Assembly (NCBI RefSeq): GCF_964026735.1
Contig: NZ_OZ034692.1
Coordinates: forward strand, 1,054,001-1,118,000
Reading direction: 5' to 3'
Length of the DNA: 64,000 nucleotides
DNA from: Wolbachia endosymbiont (group E) of Neria commutata
Lineage (GTDB): Bacteria > Pseudomonadota > Alphaproteobacteria > Rickettsiales > Anaplasmataceae
This document shows positions 8,199-17,611 of the stretch, in pieces. Within the stretch, counting starts at the first letter, position 1, and each line of letters starts with the position of its first letter. The notes beneath the pieces were generated by a model. It was not told the origin of the DNA, made no database searches, and worked only from the letters and a program-made list of their open reading frames with translations. The position numbers were made by a program, and so were the translations under genes.

Positions 8199-9939
8199 GC
8201 CAAACAGACATAACCCTGATAAAGTAGTTTTTGGGATAGATCTTGGGACTACCAACTCTTTAATTGCCATGGTGAACAAAACCGGTAATCTGGAAATATT
8301 TAAAGATGAGCAAGGAAGAGAGCTACTGCCTTCTGTTATTTCATATGAAAATAATACGTTAAAAACCGGCTATGATGTAGATACAAAAGCAATCTACTCA
8401 ATAAAACGACTAATGGGTAAAAGCATTGAGGAATTGAATAAAGAGACTATCAATTTTGAAATAGACCACGAAAGTGGAAAAGTTATCAGAGTAAAATGTG
8501 CAGAGGAGAAATATCTCACTCCTGTTGAAATTTCTGCTGAGATATTAAAAGCTTTATGCGTAAGAGTAAAAAAATCCACAGGTCTCAGGGTACAAAAAGC
8601 GGTTATCACTGTGCCAGCCTATTTTGATGATTCAGCGCGTAATGCAACTAAATATGCGGCAAAGCTTGCTGGCATAGAAGTGCTTCGTCTTATTAATGAG
8701 CCAACTGCTGCTGCGCTTTCTTACTCCATTGAAAAGAATAACAATAGCGGAATATATGCAGTTTATGATTTGGGTGGAGGAACGTTTGATATTTCGATAT
8801 TGAAATTACACCACGGGGCATTTCAAGTTCTTGCAGTGGGCGGTGACACTAAACTCGGTGGTGATGATTTTGATCATTTGCTAAGTTCAATAGTGCTTAA
8901 TAAGTATAGAGAGAAAGTAGGCAATAATTCATCGTTGGATGATTCTGAAACTCATTTGTTTTCTTCCTGGATTCCAGTGTCAGCTACTCGAATGACACCA
9001 CCTGCTACGCAAACCACCTACAAATTAGAACATGAAGTACATGGCGCTGGAGTCTACAATATACGTACTGTAAAGGAATACCTGAGTGAAAACGCTTCAG
9101 GCACTTTTGAGTTTAATATTAATGGTGAGTTATTCAAATGTGAAATAACTAGAGAGGAATTTGAACAGGCAATCCGGTCTTTAGTTAATAGAACTATCGA
9201 CATAGTAAACCGTACTATAAGCGATATAGATCTTAAGATTGAAGATATAAAAGGAATAATTTTAGTTGGTGGTGCAACCAGAGTACCATTAGTTAAAAAT
9301 TCATTAACTAAACTTTTTGGAAATAAAATACTGAGTGATGTCAATCCAGATAAAGCAGTTGTGAGTGGTGCAGCTTTGCAGGCTCATTATTTAACTTCCA
9401 ATCTAAAAGATAAGAATATTCTTCTTGATGTTCTGCCATTATCGCTTGGCATAGAAACTATGGGAGGCATAGTTGAAAAAATCATACCACGAAACACTCC
9501 ATTGCCGGTTTCAGAAATAAAAGAGTTCACAACTTACGTTGATGGGCAAACAGCAATGAAAGTTCACGTTTGTCAGGGAGAGCGTGAGATGATAGGTGAC
9601 AATAAGTCGCTTGCACAGTTTGAGCTTAAAGGCATACCGCTACTACCTGCAGGCTATGCAAGAATTGAGATAGAATTTACAGTGAATGTAGATGGAATAC
9701 TGACTGTCAGTGCCAGAGAAAAAACCACGGAAATTGAGCAAATAGTTGAAGTGAATTCAAGTTTTGGCTTAAGCGAAGCTGATATTGAAAATATGGTTAA
9801 CCAATCAATAGAGCTCTTTGATGAAGACATAAAAGCTCGTTCCTTTGCAGAATCTAAAGTCAGAGAAAATAAATTAAAAGACTTGATTGAAAGCAACAGC
9901 AATCTCCATTCTGATACACAAAAGAAAATTTTAGTTTAA
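8176..9939 (+). CDS. hscA: Fe-S biogenesis Hsp70 chaperone HscA
   Basis: This specialised Hsp70 releases clusters from IscU. The 587-residue protein shows the ATPase phosphate loops GIDLGTTNSLIA, VYDLGGGTFDISIL and ILVGGATRVPLV, the linker and LDVLPLSLGIETMGG, and a shortened substrate-binding and lid domain. A GAGG ribosome-binding site precedes ATG 8176. A repeat-derived stretch at 8962-9000 adds residues around SSWIPVSATRMTPP in subdomain IIB without breaking the frame. Neighbours iscU, iscA and hscB distinguish it from DnaK. Confidence 0.95.
   Translation: MQPIQISEPNRHNPDKVVFGIDLGTTNSLIAMVNKTGNLEIFKDEQGRELLPSVISYENNTLKTGYDVDTKAIYSIKRLMGKSIEELNKETINFEIDHESGKVIRVKCAEEKYLTPVEISAEILKALCVRVKKSTGLRVQKAVITVPAYFDDSARNATKYAAKLAGIEVLRLINEPTAAALSYSIEKNNNSGIYAVYDLGGGTFDISILKLHHGAFQVLAVGGDTKLGGDDFDHLLSSIVLNKYREKVGNNSSLDDSETHLFSSWIPVSATRMTPPATQTTYKLEHEVHGAGVYNIRTVKEYLSENASGTFEFNINGELFKCEITREEFEQAIRSLVNRTIDIVNRTISDIDLKIEDIKGIILVGGATRVPLVKNSLTKLFGNKILSDVNPDKAVVSGAALQAHYLTSNLKDKNILLDVLPLSLGIETMGGIVEKIIPRNTPLPVSEIKEFTTYVDGQTAMKVHVCQGEREMIGDNKSLAQFELKGIPLLPAGYARIEIEFTVNVDGILTVSAREKTTEIEQIVEVNSSFGLSEADIENMVNQSIELFDEDIKARSFAESKVRENKLKDLIESNSNLHSDTQKKILV
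8962..9000. repeat. Palindromic repeat block inside hscA
   Basis: The DNA reads TTCCTGGATTCCAGTG ... CTACTCGAATGACACC, a member of the same short repeat family seen at 663-835 and 5478-5535. It is translated in frame within the HscA ATPase domain. Confidence 0.65.
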
Positions 9940-9987
9940 TTGAAAGTAACCCGTGATATATTATTTATAAGTTTTCAAATAGGTTGT

Positions 9988-10749
9988 ATGTCTAGAATAT
10001 CTTTTTTATTGATTTTGATCATAGTAATAGCAAGTTTACCAATAATAAACAATTGGCTTTCAAGCCGCAGTCAAATGATGAGTGATGATTATATAGGTGA
10101 AAGATTAGATAATTATATAAGTAAAAATTTTGATAAAGTTGTAAAAACCTTTCAAGAGCAGTCAAATAAAAGCAACCAAACAGCTCGTGATAATGTGGCC
10201 AAAAGTAAGATATCACAATATAAAAATGAGATATTTGACTTAACTTATCCTCACTCTGGAAATAAAAATGGCAGCGTTATGGTTGTAGGCTTTTTTGACT
10301 ATTCTTGTGGATATTGTAAAACTATAAAGAACGATATAAAACAATTAATTAATGACGGTAAAGTTAAATACATCTTTAGAGACGCTCCAATGCTCGGTGA
10401 TAATTCTTTAAAAGTAGCAAAAAGTGCTTTAGCAGTTCATTTTATTGATAAAGAAAAATATTTCGACTTCCATTATGCTGCCTTAAATCATAAAGGAGCA
10501 TTTTCAGATAGTGATATATTGGACATAGCGCAAAGTATAGGAATTAATGAGGATGATTTTAATAATTCTATAAAAAATAATGCGGGTAAAATCGGGGAAA
10601 TGATAAATAGCAGCAAACTTCTAGTGAGAGACTTGGGTGTAGGTAGCGTACCTTTTTTAATAATTGGTGATAGCCTGTTCGTAGGAGCTACTGATTTAAG
10701 TGTATTGCGCAGGAAAGTAGATGAATTAAGCAACAAGCAAAACGAATAG
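9988..10749 (+). CDS. DsbA-family thiol:disulfide oxidoreductase, membrane-anchored or secreted
   Basis: A thioredoxin-fold protein with an N-terminal hydrophobic segment (about residues 4-20, signal or anchor) and an active site FDYSCGYCKTIKNDI (CGYC). A cis-proline-type VGSVPFLIIGD motif appears near the end. This is the DsbA/Com1-like family that oxidises or isomerises cysteines in exported proteins. I start at ATG 9988 because the 16 codons upstream do not add signal-peptide features. The final 40 residues include the GATDLSVLRRKVDEL helix typical of the family. Confidence 0.88.
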   Translation: MSRISFLLILIIVIASLPIINNWLSSRSQMMSDDYIGERLDNYISKNFDKVVKTFQEQSNKSNQTARDNVAKSKISQYKNEIFDLTYPHSGNKNGSVMVVGFFDYSCGYCKTIKNDIKQLINDGKVKYIFRDAPMLGDNSLKVAKSALAVHFIDKEKYFDFHYAALNHKGAFSDSDILDIAQSIGINEDDFNNSIKNNAGKIGEMINSSKLLVRDLGVGSVPFLIIGDSLFVGATDLSVLRRKVDELSNKQNE

Positions 10750-10810
10750 ACTATTTAATAGATTCGCAATTAATTTACCATAAAGTTTTTATTTTTATGG
10801 AGACCCAATA

Positions 10811-11101
10811 ATGATTGACCACGAAATAGAATCTCAGTACACCGATTATTGTAATGGTGTTGTTAATAAGTGTGAAGAACGTTACAAAGAATGCGAAAGA
10901 CTTCATGAAGAATTACAACAGAAACATGATGAATTACAGCAGCGGTGTAATAGGCTTTATGAGAATTTCTCTAAATACGCAACAGAATTAGAAAAAGCTA
11001 ATCAAACATTAAAAGAAGGTAATCAAAAATTGCAGCAGAAATATGATAAGCTTCATAGTATCTGTGATAATTATTATCAGTCACATGTTTTTAATGGCTA
11101 A
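10811..11101 (+). CDS. Small coiled-coil hypothetical protein
   Basis: A 96-residue hydrophilic protein, almost entirely helical with heptad-like patterning (ERLHEELQQKHDELQQRCNR and later repeats of the same type). It has no signal peptide or membrane segment. A GGAGA ribosome-binding site lies 8 bp before the ATG. Internal near-repeats of LQQKxDxL suggest growth by duplication. Function unknown; not part of a clear operon. Confidence 0.7.
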   Translation: MIDHEIESQYTDYCNGVVNKCEERYKECERLHEELQQKHDELQQRCNRLYENFSKYATELEKANQTLKEGNQKLQQKYDKLHSICDNYYQSHVFNG

Positions 11102-11173
11102 ACAAGAATTATTATATACCTCTATAGTTTGACAATAATCCAAGCGCTTGACTCTGTGATCCAATAAAAATAT

Positions 11174-11206
11174 ATGGATTTCAGCGTTACACGCTGGAAC
11201 GACAAC
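11174..11206. repeat. Short palindromic repeat
   Basis: The sequence ATGGATTTCAGCGTTACACG followed by CTGGAACGACA has the inverted-repeat layout of the palindromic family described above. It sits about 70 bp upstream of the DUF2460 gene. Confidence 0.55.
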
Positions 11207-11275
11207 TATATTTATCAACTCACCATACTAAATTTTATATACACATTTCAATTTTATTTTTATAAGGAGGCTTAT

Positions 11276-11872
11276 ATGTCATTTACAGAAATTAGATTTT
11301 CAGAAGATATATCTTACGGTTCAACAGGAGGGCCAGAATTTTCTACTGATATTGTAATGACTCATAATGGTCGTGAACAGCGCAACATTAATTGGTCAAA
11401 TGCACGTGCTAAATATAATATAGCTTATGGAGTCAGATCAAACGAGCAATTACTAGAATTAATAACATTTTTTCACGCAAGAAAAGGGAAAGCTATAGGA
11501 TTTCGCTTTAAGGATTGGTCAGATTTTATAGTGAGCGATCAAGAAATTGGAATAGGAGATAATCGACAGACAATCTTCCAATTGGTTAAAACTTATATAA
11601 GTGGCGAAGACAAACATGTTCGTGTAATCAAAAAGCCAGTGCAAGATAAAGTAAAAATCTACTTAAGTGGCAAAGAAGAGAGTGAATATTCAGTGAATTA
11701 TTCAACTGGAGAAATAACATTTATAAAGCCGCCAGTGAACGGGGTGGTAATCACTGCAAGTTTTGAATTTGATGTGCCTGTACGCTTCGATACAGATTAC
11801 TTAAATTCTTCTATTGATAACTATGGAAGTAACAGTTGGAACAATATTCCATTAGTGGAAGTGAAACTTTAA
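11276..11872 (+). CDS. Phage/GTA tail protein, DUF2460 (TIGR02217) family
   Basis: The N-terminus MSFTEIRFSEDISYGSTGGP, the HNGREQRN motif and the FFHARKGKAIGFRFKDWSDF motif are hallmarks of DUF2460 proteins, which are distal tail components of siphophages and of the Rhodobacter gene transfer agent (gp12-like). The start ATG 11276 follows a strong AAGGAGG site. No other tail genes are adjacent, so this is an isolated remnant of a phage or GTA cluster that still has an intact reading frame. IS debris begins 5 bp after the stop codon. Confidence 0.85.
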   Translation: MSFTEIRFSEDISYGSTGGPEFSTDIVMTHNGREQRNINWSNARAKYNIAYGVRSNEQLLELITFFHARKGKAIGFRFKDWSDFIVSDQEIGIGDNRQTIFQLVKTYISGEDKHVRVIKKPVQDKVKIYLSGKEESEYSVNYSTGEITFIKPPVNGVVITASFEFDVPVRFDTDYLNSSIDNYGSNSWNNIPLVEVKL

Positions 11873-11877
11873 TCAGA

Positions 11878-12355
11878 GACCCCCTGCGAAACAACGCGAA
11901 GCAAGTTGCTGATAAAATGTATCCGTTCAGGGAGCGGTAAAAGTAAATAGACAAGATATGCTAAAAAGGTAATCATAGAGTAGCTGTGAGGTGATATGGT
12001 TGATCTTTTAGAATTTTGCAAAAGTTTAAAGCAGACGATAGAAAAGTTACTCAGGAAAAAAGAAAACGACCCGACCACCAGTAGATAGTATAAAATATGC
12101 TGATTCTGGGTATCAAGGTTGGCAAAAATTGCAGAAAAACGTTGTGATTCCGCCAAAACGAAACCGAAAAGTGCAAAGATACTATGATGAGCATATCTAT
12201 AAAGAGCGGCATTTGATCGAATGTTTCTTTGGCAAAATAAAAAATTTTAGACGGATTTTCTCCCGCCTCGATAAAACTGCTGAAGTTTTTATGGGATTTT
12301 TGAATTTTGTTGGGGCACTTATATAGTTACTTTAAAATTTTGTCCACAGGGCCTA
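11878..12355 (+). mobile_element. Chimeric IS5-family remnant
   Basis: The left end (GACCCCCTGCGAAAC) is the terminus of the element found intact at 32636-33615. The middle (12094-12150) encodes YADSGYQGWQKLQKNVVIP of that same transposase. From 12150 on, the frame continues into the C-terminus of a different IS5 transposase (RHLIECFFGKIKNFRRIFSR) and ends with its terminus near CACAGGGCCTAG. Coding remains from 12129 to 12326. It is a recombined, dead element. Confidence 0.75.
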
Positions 12356-12439
12356 GTATAAAAATTAGGCAGAGAGAGTATTGACTTTTTTACGATATAA
12401 TGTAAATTGAAATCATAGAACAACTTGGGTAACATCAAA

Positions 12440-12742
12440 GTGAGTAGAATTTGCGAATTAACAAATAGGAAAAAGTCTTTTGGTAATAAGGTATCACATT
12501 CAAACCGTAAAACAAAACGTACCTTTCTTCTGAATTTACATAAGGTCACGTTGATGAGTGAAATATTGAATGAAAAATTCAGTTTTCGCATTGCAACAAG
12601 AACTTTGAGAACCATAGATTATAAAGGTGATCTGGATGCTTTTCTGCTTAACACAAGAACAATTAAATTAAGTGAAGAAGCACAAAAAATCAAAAAAAGA
12701 TTAAAAAAAGTTTTAGCAAAGCAGCAAGCCGTCTCATCATAA
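12440..12742 (+). CDS. rpmB: 50S ribosomal protein L28
   Basis: Large-subunit protein bL28. The sequence SRICELTNRKKSFGNKVSHS is followed by TKRTFLLNLHK and a C-terminal RTLRTIDYKGDLDAFLL, typical of alphaproteobacterial L28 (about 100 residues). The start is taken as GTG 12440, giving MSRICELT; codons upstream of it do not belong to the family. lipA follows after 3 bp, so the two are probably co-transcribed. Confidence 0.93.
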   Translation: MSRICELTNRKKSFGNKVSHSNRKTKRTFLLNLHKVTLMSEILNEKFSFRIATRTLRTIDYKGDLDAFLLNTRTIKLSEEAQKIKKRLKKVLAKQQAVSS

Positions 12743-12745
12743 GTT

Positions 12746-13609
12746 ATGCACAGTAAACCTCAGTGGCTCAGAGCAAAAGCTCCAACCGGTGAAGTATTTA
12801 ACGAAACTTTAAACATTGTTAAACTGCATAACTTGCATACAGTGTGTGAGGAAGCTGCGTGTCCAAATATCGGTGAGTGTTGGAATAAACGCCATGCTAC
12901 CGTGATGATTCTCGGTTCTGTTTGCACTCGTGCTTGCGCATTTTGCAATGTTGCAACTGGAATTCCCGATAAATTAGATCCCCATGAGCCAGAAAATCTT
13001 GCGAAAGCTATAAAAAAGTTGAACTTAAAGCATGTGGTCATTACCTCTGTTGACCGCGATGATTTGCCAGATGGCGGTGCAAATCAATTTATAAAATGCA
13101 TAGAAGAAATTAGAAAGACAAGCCCTGAAACAACTATAGAGATTTTAACTCCAGATTTCTTAAATAAGGAAGGAGCGTTTGAAGCAGTTGCTGTTGCTTC
13201 GCCGGATGTTTATAACCATAACATCGAAACAGTGCCAAGACTATATGCAAAAATAAGGCCACGGGCTCGTTATTTTCATTCTTTATATTTACTAAAAATG
13301 GTGAAGCAAATTAATCCTAAACTTTTTACGAAGTCCGGGTTTATGGTTGGTCTTGGAGAAACAAAAGAAGAGATATTTCAAGTTATGGATGATTTACGTA
13401 GTGCCGAAGTTGACTTCATTACAATTGGCCAATATTTACAACCAACTCCAAAGCACGCAAAACTAGATAGATATGTAACTCCAGAAGAATTTGAACACTA
13501 TAAATATATTGCTTATTCCAAAGGATTTTTAATGGTTGCATCAAGTCCACTAACTCGCTCCTCATATCATGCCGAAGAAGACTTTAAAAGACTTAAAGTT
13601 TATCGTTAA
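12746..13609 (+). CDS. lipA: Lipoyl synthase LipA
   Basis: This radical-SAM enzyme inserts two sulfurs into octanoyl groups on lipoyl domains of pyruvate and 2-oxoglutarate dehydrogenases. The auxiliary-cluster motif [12 protein letters not shown] and the radical-[11 protein letters not shown] motif are intact. A C-terminal [14 protein letters not shown] provides the conserved serine ligand of the auxiliary cluster. At 287 residues it is full length. It depends on Fe-S supply, which the isc operon in this window would provide. Confidence 0.96.
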   Translation: MHSKPQWLRAKAPTGEVFNETLNIVKLHNLHTVCEEAACPNIGECWNKRHATVMILGSVCTRACAFCNVATGIPDKLDPHEPENLAKAIKKLNLKHVVITSVDRDDLPDGGANQFIKCIEEIRKTSPETTIEILTPDFLNKEGAFEAVAVASPDVYNHNIETVPRLYAKIRPRARYFHSLYLLKMVKQINPKLFTKSGFMVGLGETKEEIFQVMDDLRSAEVDFITIGQYLQPTPKHAKLDRYVTPEEFEHYKYIAYSKGFLMVASSPLTRSSYHAEEDFKRLKVYR

Positions 13610-13728
13610 TATTTAAGTAATATAGCTGAGATAAGTAAGACTTCTCAACGTCATACCACGAATAAGTTCACAGCTGTACGAACATCCCGTAAAGCGACAA
13701 GTCAAGTGCTAAACATCAACTAACGGTA

Positions 13729-14100
13729 GATCCGCTGCGAAGCAGTGTTGGACTAGCTAAAACATGAGATAACCCAAAAGTAAGGTAAGTTAAAACCCAT
13801 ACTGCAAATTCACAATTCCGGCAATAATATTAAATCTCAAGTTGTATTTTTTCTGAAAATTGCGGTAGGTGTGAGCCAGCATATTTTATACTATCTACTT
13901 GCAGCATCCTCTCCTGCTTTCGTATCCTAAAATCATGCATTCGGCTCTATGCGACTTCGAAATCGACAGAATTTGCCCATTTTCCTCAATCACAATTTCG
14001 GTTTTTATTGTGGTCGTTTTCACCTACTTTCCACCTTTTCGCAGGGGGTCTATTTTTTAGTCTTTTTCACCTGTTTTTTGCTTGTTTTGCAGGGGATCTA
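13729..14100 (-). mobile_element. Internally deleted IS5-type element (MITE-like) with nested second end
   Basis: The degenerate left end (GATCCGCTGCGAAGCAG) leads into the transposase 3' end (complement encoding NLRFNIIAGIVN-like sequence), then jumps to the central region (complement encoding the SHRAECMILG-like part) and finally to the right terminus CTTTTCGCAGGGGGTC at 14050. A second, diverged right terminus (TTTTGCAGGGGATC) ends near 14100. At least two internal deletions are needed to explain this from the full element. Confidence 0.65.
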
Positions 14101-14113
14101 GTTTCTTTCATAA

Positions 14114-14138
14114 CTGGAATCCATCATATGGATTCCAG
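14114..14138. repeat. Perfect 25-bp palindrome
   Basis: CTGGAATCCAT and its complement ATGGATTCCAG flank a 3-bp centre. It is a short member of the palindromic repeat family that elsewhere inserts into genes. Confidence 0.6.
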
Positions 14139-14316
14139 TGTTAGTGGCTATAAAAATTCTGCCTGCCGGTTTTTACTTTTACCTGAGTGCGGATACCTTT
14201 TCTGAATTACCCATGTCCAATTTTTGAATGTATAGCAAATCTCGACTCATCGCAGAATATTCTTTCGATACTTGTTTCATATTCCCTAAAAACCAAAAAT
14301 CCTTCTATTCTGAAGA

Positions 14317-14598
14317 TTAATTTTTTGATGCCTCCACTAGAAATTTTAGCACATTGTCACAGTCCGCAGAAACAACTAATTCTAATAGACTAAGACGTTT
14401 TATCGTGCTGATCTTAAAGTACGGCTTGGAGAACTCAAAATTCACATTTAATTGAAAAGAATTCTGTTCCCATATAGCATATGCATCTGAATCTTCTTTT
14501 TGTAATATATCTTTTATTTTGTCAATTACATTAGAACTATTCAGATCTGGAATAGCATTTACTTTTTTTAATATTTGTTTTAACTTGTCCTCATGCAT
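14317..14598 (-). CDS. Hypothetical protein, possibly a truncated ankyrin-type protein
   Basis: A 93-residue hydrophilic protein. The last 30 residues (RLSLLELVVSADCDNVLKFL) resemble one ankyrin helix pair, after which the frame ends, so this may be the N-terminal stub of a longer ankyrin gene. IS debris begins about 220 bp downstream. No signal peptide. Function unknown. Confidence 0.5.
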   Translation of the reverse strand: MHEDKLKQILKKVNAIPDLNSSNVIDKIKDILQKEDSDAYAIWEQNSFQLNVNFEFSKPYFKISTIKRLSLLELVVSADCDNVLKFLVEASKN

Positions 14599-14695
14599 AA
14601 TTTCTTTAATTTAAGATATATAGTTTAATTATTATATATTTCGGCATAAAAATCAAGTTTATTTTTAAACATTATTTAAAATATTAATTAATTAG

Positions 14696-15790
14696 CTATA
14701 CATTAAACCTAAAGTGCATTATGTCTCCATCTTTAACAACGTACTCTCTGCCTTCAAATCTCATTTTGCCTGCATCTTTGCAAGCTGATTCATTTCCATA
14801 TTTTATATAATCTTCAAAACTTATCGTCTCTGCTTTTATAAAGCCTTTTTCAAAGTCAGTGTGAATTACCCCTGCAGCTTTATCAGCTGTTGACCCTATT
14901 TTCACTGGCCACGCTCGTGCTTCCTTGGGACCTACAGTAAAAAAAGTTATCATATTTAGCACTTCATACATGATGCGTGCAATTGAATCCAACCCTGACT
15001 CTTGCAAGCCAAATTCTGATAAAAAGCTCTGTTTTTCCTCTTCACTCTCAAGATTTGCAATATCTGCCTCGAGTTTTGCTGAAATACAATAAAATTTACT
15101 TTGATTTTCCTCTGCCATTTTTTGCACTTTTTTAGATAGCTCGTTGCCAGTTATAACATTCGTATCTTCAACATTGCAGACGTACATCACAGGCTTTGTT
15201 GTTAGCAGTTGAAGCAATTTCATTTCTTCTGCGTCCTGGTTTTTTAAGCTTCTTGCAGGTTTGCCAGATTTTAGCGCAGTAAGCACCTCTTGCATTAAAT
15301 CAAGTTGCTTCTTCAGTTCTTTATCACCTTGCTTTGCTTTTTTTTCCATCTGCGGCAGCCTTTTTTCTATGCTATCAATATCAGCTAGAATCAACTCCAT
15401 TTCCACCACTTCAGCATCTGAAATTGGATCTATTTCATTATGTACATGAGTGATATCATCATCGGCAAAACACCGAAGCAAGTGAACAATAGCGTCAACT
15501 TCTCTAATGTGGCTTAAGAATTTATTGCCAAGACCTTCTCCTTTACTTGCACCCTTCACAAGACCTGCAATATCAACAACCTCTAATTGATTGTAGATTG
15601 ACTTCTCTGAGCCAGCAATTGCTGCAATCTGCTTTAAGCGCGAGTCTTTTATTGCCACTTTGCCCACATTTGGCTCTATTGTGCAGAAAGGGTAGTTTGC
15701 AGCTTCAGCAGCACTTGACTCTGTAAGCGCGTTAAATAAAGTTGACTTTCCAATGTTTGGCAATCCCACTATACCACAGTTAAAACTCAT
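14696..15790 (-). CDS. ychF: Ribosome-associated P-loop ATPase YchF/OLA1 family
   Basis: A universally conserved Obg-family P-loop protein that hydrolyses ATP and binds ribosomes. The 364-residue protein shows the Walker [32 protein letters not shown] as G3 region, a coiled-coil insertion (about residues 130-200) and the C-terminal TGS-like domain ending in [15 protein letters not shown]. It is complete and shows no odd features. It is transcribed toward the ankyrin-like fragment. Confidence 0.96.
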   Translation of the reverse strand: MSFNCGIVGLPNIGKSTLFNALTESSAAEAANYPFCTIEPNVGKVAIKDSRLKQIAAIAGSEKSIYNQLEVVDIAGLVKGASKGEGLGNKFLSHIREVDAIVHLLRCFADDDITHVHNEIDPISDAEVVEMELILADIDSIEKRLPQMEKKAKQGDKELKKQLDLMQEVLTALKSGKPARSLKNQDAEEMKLLQLLTTKPVMYVCNVEDTNVITGNELSKKVQKMAEENQSKFYCISAKLEADIANLESEEEKQSFLSEFGLQESGLDSIARIMYEVLNMITFFTVGPKEARAWPVKIGSTADKAAGVIHTDFEKGFIKAETISFEDYIKYGNESACKDAGKMRFEGREYVVKDGDIMHFRFNV

Positions 15791-15902
15791 ATTTGCTATG
15801 TAAAGCTATAACTATTGCACGATTTAAAAGTTTTTGCTATACTTAATTAATTAACCATTAGTTAACACTTTTATTAAATAATAATAAATAGCCTATATAT
15901 GT

Positions 15903-17423
15903 ATGAAGGTAAATGTTATGAATCTAGAAAACTTACGAAAAATCGAAAGGAAAACCATTAGGGATGAAGGAAATTTTGAATTAAAAACTGCTTTGATGCA
16001 AATCTTCAAGGCTTTAAGTTGGTTGTTTGATGGCAGGCAGAATGTTTTTAGAGAAGATATAGTATATGTAGCAGAAAGAGAAAGTAGAAAATTCGGGTTA
16101 GAAGGTAGATATAATTGGAGGAAGGTTTTTGGCAGTGTAAAACAAAATGATCAAGTTAAACCTCAGAATATATCTTCTAGCAATCAAGTAGTTAAGAAAC
16201 ATAACACTGTGGGAGATGGAAATTGCCTTCTTCATTCTATATTTGGTACTAATAATTTTGGTGCATATAAAACTGATAAAGCTCAAGAAATGAGGGAAGA
16301 GTGGCATAAGTTTTTAAGTCAGTTTGAGTCATTAGGTGATCCAAGAATGCCAGAAGCTTTAAAAGATCAGCTAAAAACTTTTTTTCAGAGTTTACTGAAT
16401 AATCCTGATGAATTAAATAATAGACCGGAGTTAAGAAGATCATGCCAGGAAATAATAAAAAAGGTTGGTCAGGTTTTAGAAGATAGCAGAAAGAAAATTG
16501 AAGATTTAAAAAATGCAATTGCTGGAAAATTTAGTGTAGATAACGAGTTTCAAAAACAACTTTATGAAGTAATGAAAAATATTATTGAAGAGCGTAATGC
16601 TAGGAGCCCAAATAATAAAAAAGAGTTTTATGAAATAGACACTTTTATCAGAAATAAAAATAAGTTGCTAGAATATATTGGAGAAGATGTAGAACGTTGT
16701 GCATCTATATTTGATCCAAGCATTACTAAAGAAAGATATAAAAACGAATATATTACCAATACTGATAGCGTAATGGAAACATTTTTTAATGATAAAGGTT
16801 TTTATGATGCATATAGAAATAGTATAAGTCAGCAAGGCTATTTTATTTTTCGCGATGAAATTCCTATGTTAGCATCCTTAGCTAATATTGAAATCGAAGT
16901 TTTTTCCCAAAATAATACACGTAGTGAAATAATTAAACCAAATCCAGAAATGATAAATAAAGGTTACGAGAGAAATCAGCAATTATGGGGTAATAAAAAG
17001 CAAGAAACGATATATCTTGGAGCAAACCATTATTCTAGAGCTGAAGTTGTAGTGCAAGATAAATCTATACCTTTATTGGATCCAAAATTAGCAAAACAAC
17101 ATCAAGAGCAAGAAGATCGCAAATTTACAGAAAAATTGCAACAAGAGGAAAGTGATCGTCAATTAGCAATAAAGCTTCAAAAGCAAGAGATTAGCTCATT
17201 CATGAAAAATGCTTTTATGATGGAAAATATAAAAAAGACTTTTAAAAAAGATGCCCAATGCTATGTAAATAAATTGTCAGAAGAGATAGTTCAGAGAGGG
17301 GGTGCTAATCGTCTTGCAAGTGAGAGTATGAAAGCTTATTTAAAGCCAAGTTGTAGTATACAAGCAGTAAGATTAACTCCTCATCAACAGCATATACAAC
17401 AAACAGTAGGGAGTGTTAAATAA
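15903..17423 (+). CDS. OTU-domain cysteine protease, putative deubiquitinase effector
   Basis: The 506-residue protein contains an OTU catalytic core: GDGNCLLHSIFG carries Cys108 (codon 16224-16226) and the C-terminal YLGANHYSRAEV carries the catalytic His376 (codon 17028-17030). OTU enzymes cleave ubiquitin chains, so in an intracellular symbiont this is a likely host-directed effector. After the OTU fold two tandem motifs follow, RKFTEKLQQEE and RQLAIKLQKQE, resembling helical ubiquitin-interacting motifs. No signal peptide. ATG 15918, closer to a GAAGGT site, is an alternative start. Flanked downstream by IS debris. Confidence 0.82.
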   Translation: MKVNVMNLENLRKIERKTIRDEGNFELKTALMQIFKALSWLFDGRQNVFREDIVYVAERESRKFGLEGRYNWRKVFGSVKQNDQVKPQNISSSNQVVKKHNTVGDGNCLLHSIFGTNNFGAYKTDKAQEMREEWHKFLSQFESLGDPRMPEALKDQLKTFFQSLLNNPDELNNRPELRRSCQEIIKKVGQVLEDSRKKIEDLKNAIAGKFSVDNEFQKQLYEVMKNIIEERNARSPNNKKEFYEIDTFIRNKNKLLEYIGEDVERCASIFDPSITKERYKNEYITNTDSVMETFFNDKGFYDAYRNSISQQGYFIFRDEIPMLASLANIEIEVFSQNNTRSEIIKPNPEMINKGYERNQQLWGNKKQETIYLGANHYSRAEVVVQDKSIPLLDPKLAKQHQEQEDRKFTEKLQQEESDRQLAIKLQKQEISSFMKNAFMMENIKKTFKKDAQCYVNKLSEEIVQRGGANRLASESMKAYLKPSCSIQAVRLTPHQQHIQQTVGSVK

Positions 17424-17611
17424 ACCATGCTTGTCAAGTTAAGGAAAAGTGAGAGGAAAGTTGACGGAGAGAAGGAAAAAATAGGGTATAAGTCCTCTTA
17501 AACTTATCAAACAAAACAAGAGAACTTATAATAAGCAAAATAACTAATTTATCGAAAACTCTCAACGAATTTTTTAATGAGAAAGCAGATGAAATATCAA
17601 TTACAACAGTA
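17424..17611 (+). mobile_element. 5' fragment of an IS4-type element
   Basis: After the OTU gene, forward-strand codons from about 17520 read ELIISKITNLSKTLNEFFN and on to EKADEISITT, a pattern I associate with the N-terminus of IS4-family transposases in Wolbachia. There is no start codon that I can confirm, and the frame is cut at 17612 by the IS5 element. It is a relic. Confidence 0.45.

Larger units (their letters stand above)
13610..14316. other. Gene-free region with IS5 deletion derivatives
   Basis: No credible gene. It holds an internally deleted copy of the IS5-type element (13729-14050), a second degenerate element end to about 14100, and a perfect short palindrome at 14114-14138. 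The first 120 bp after lipA show nothing I can assign. Confidence 0.6.
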
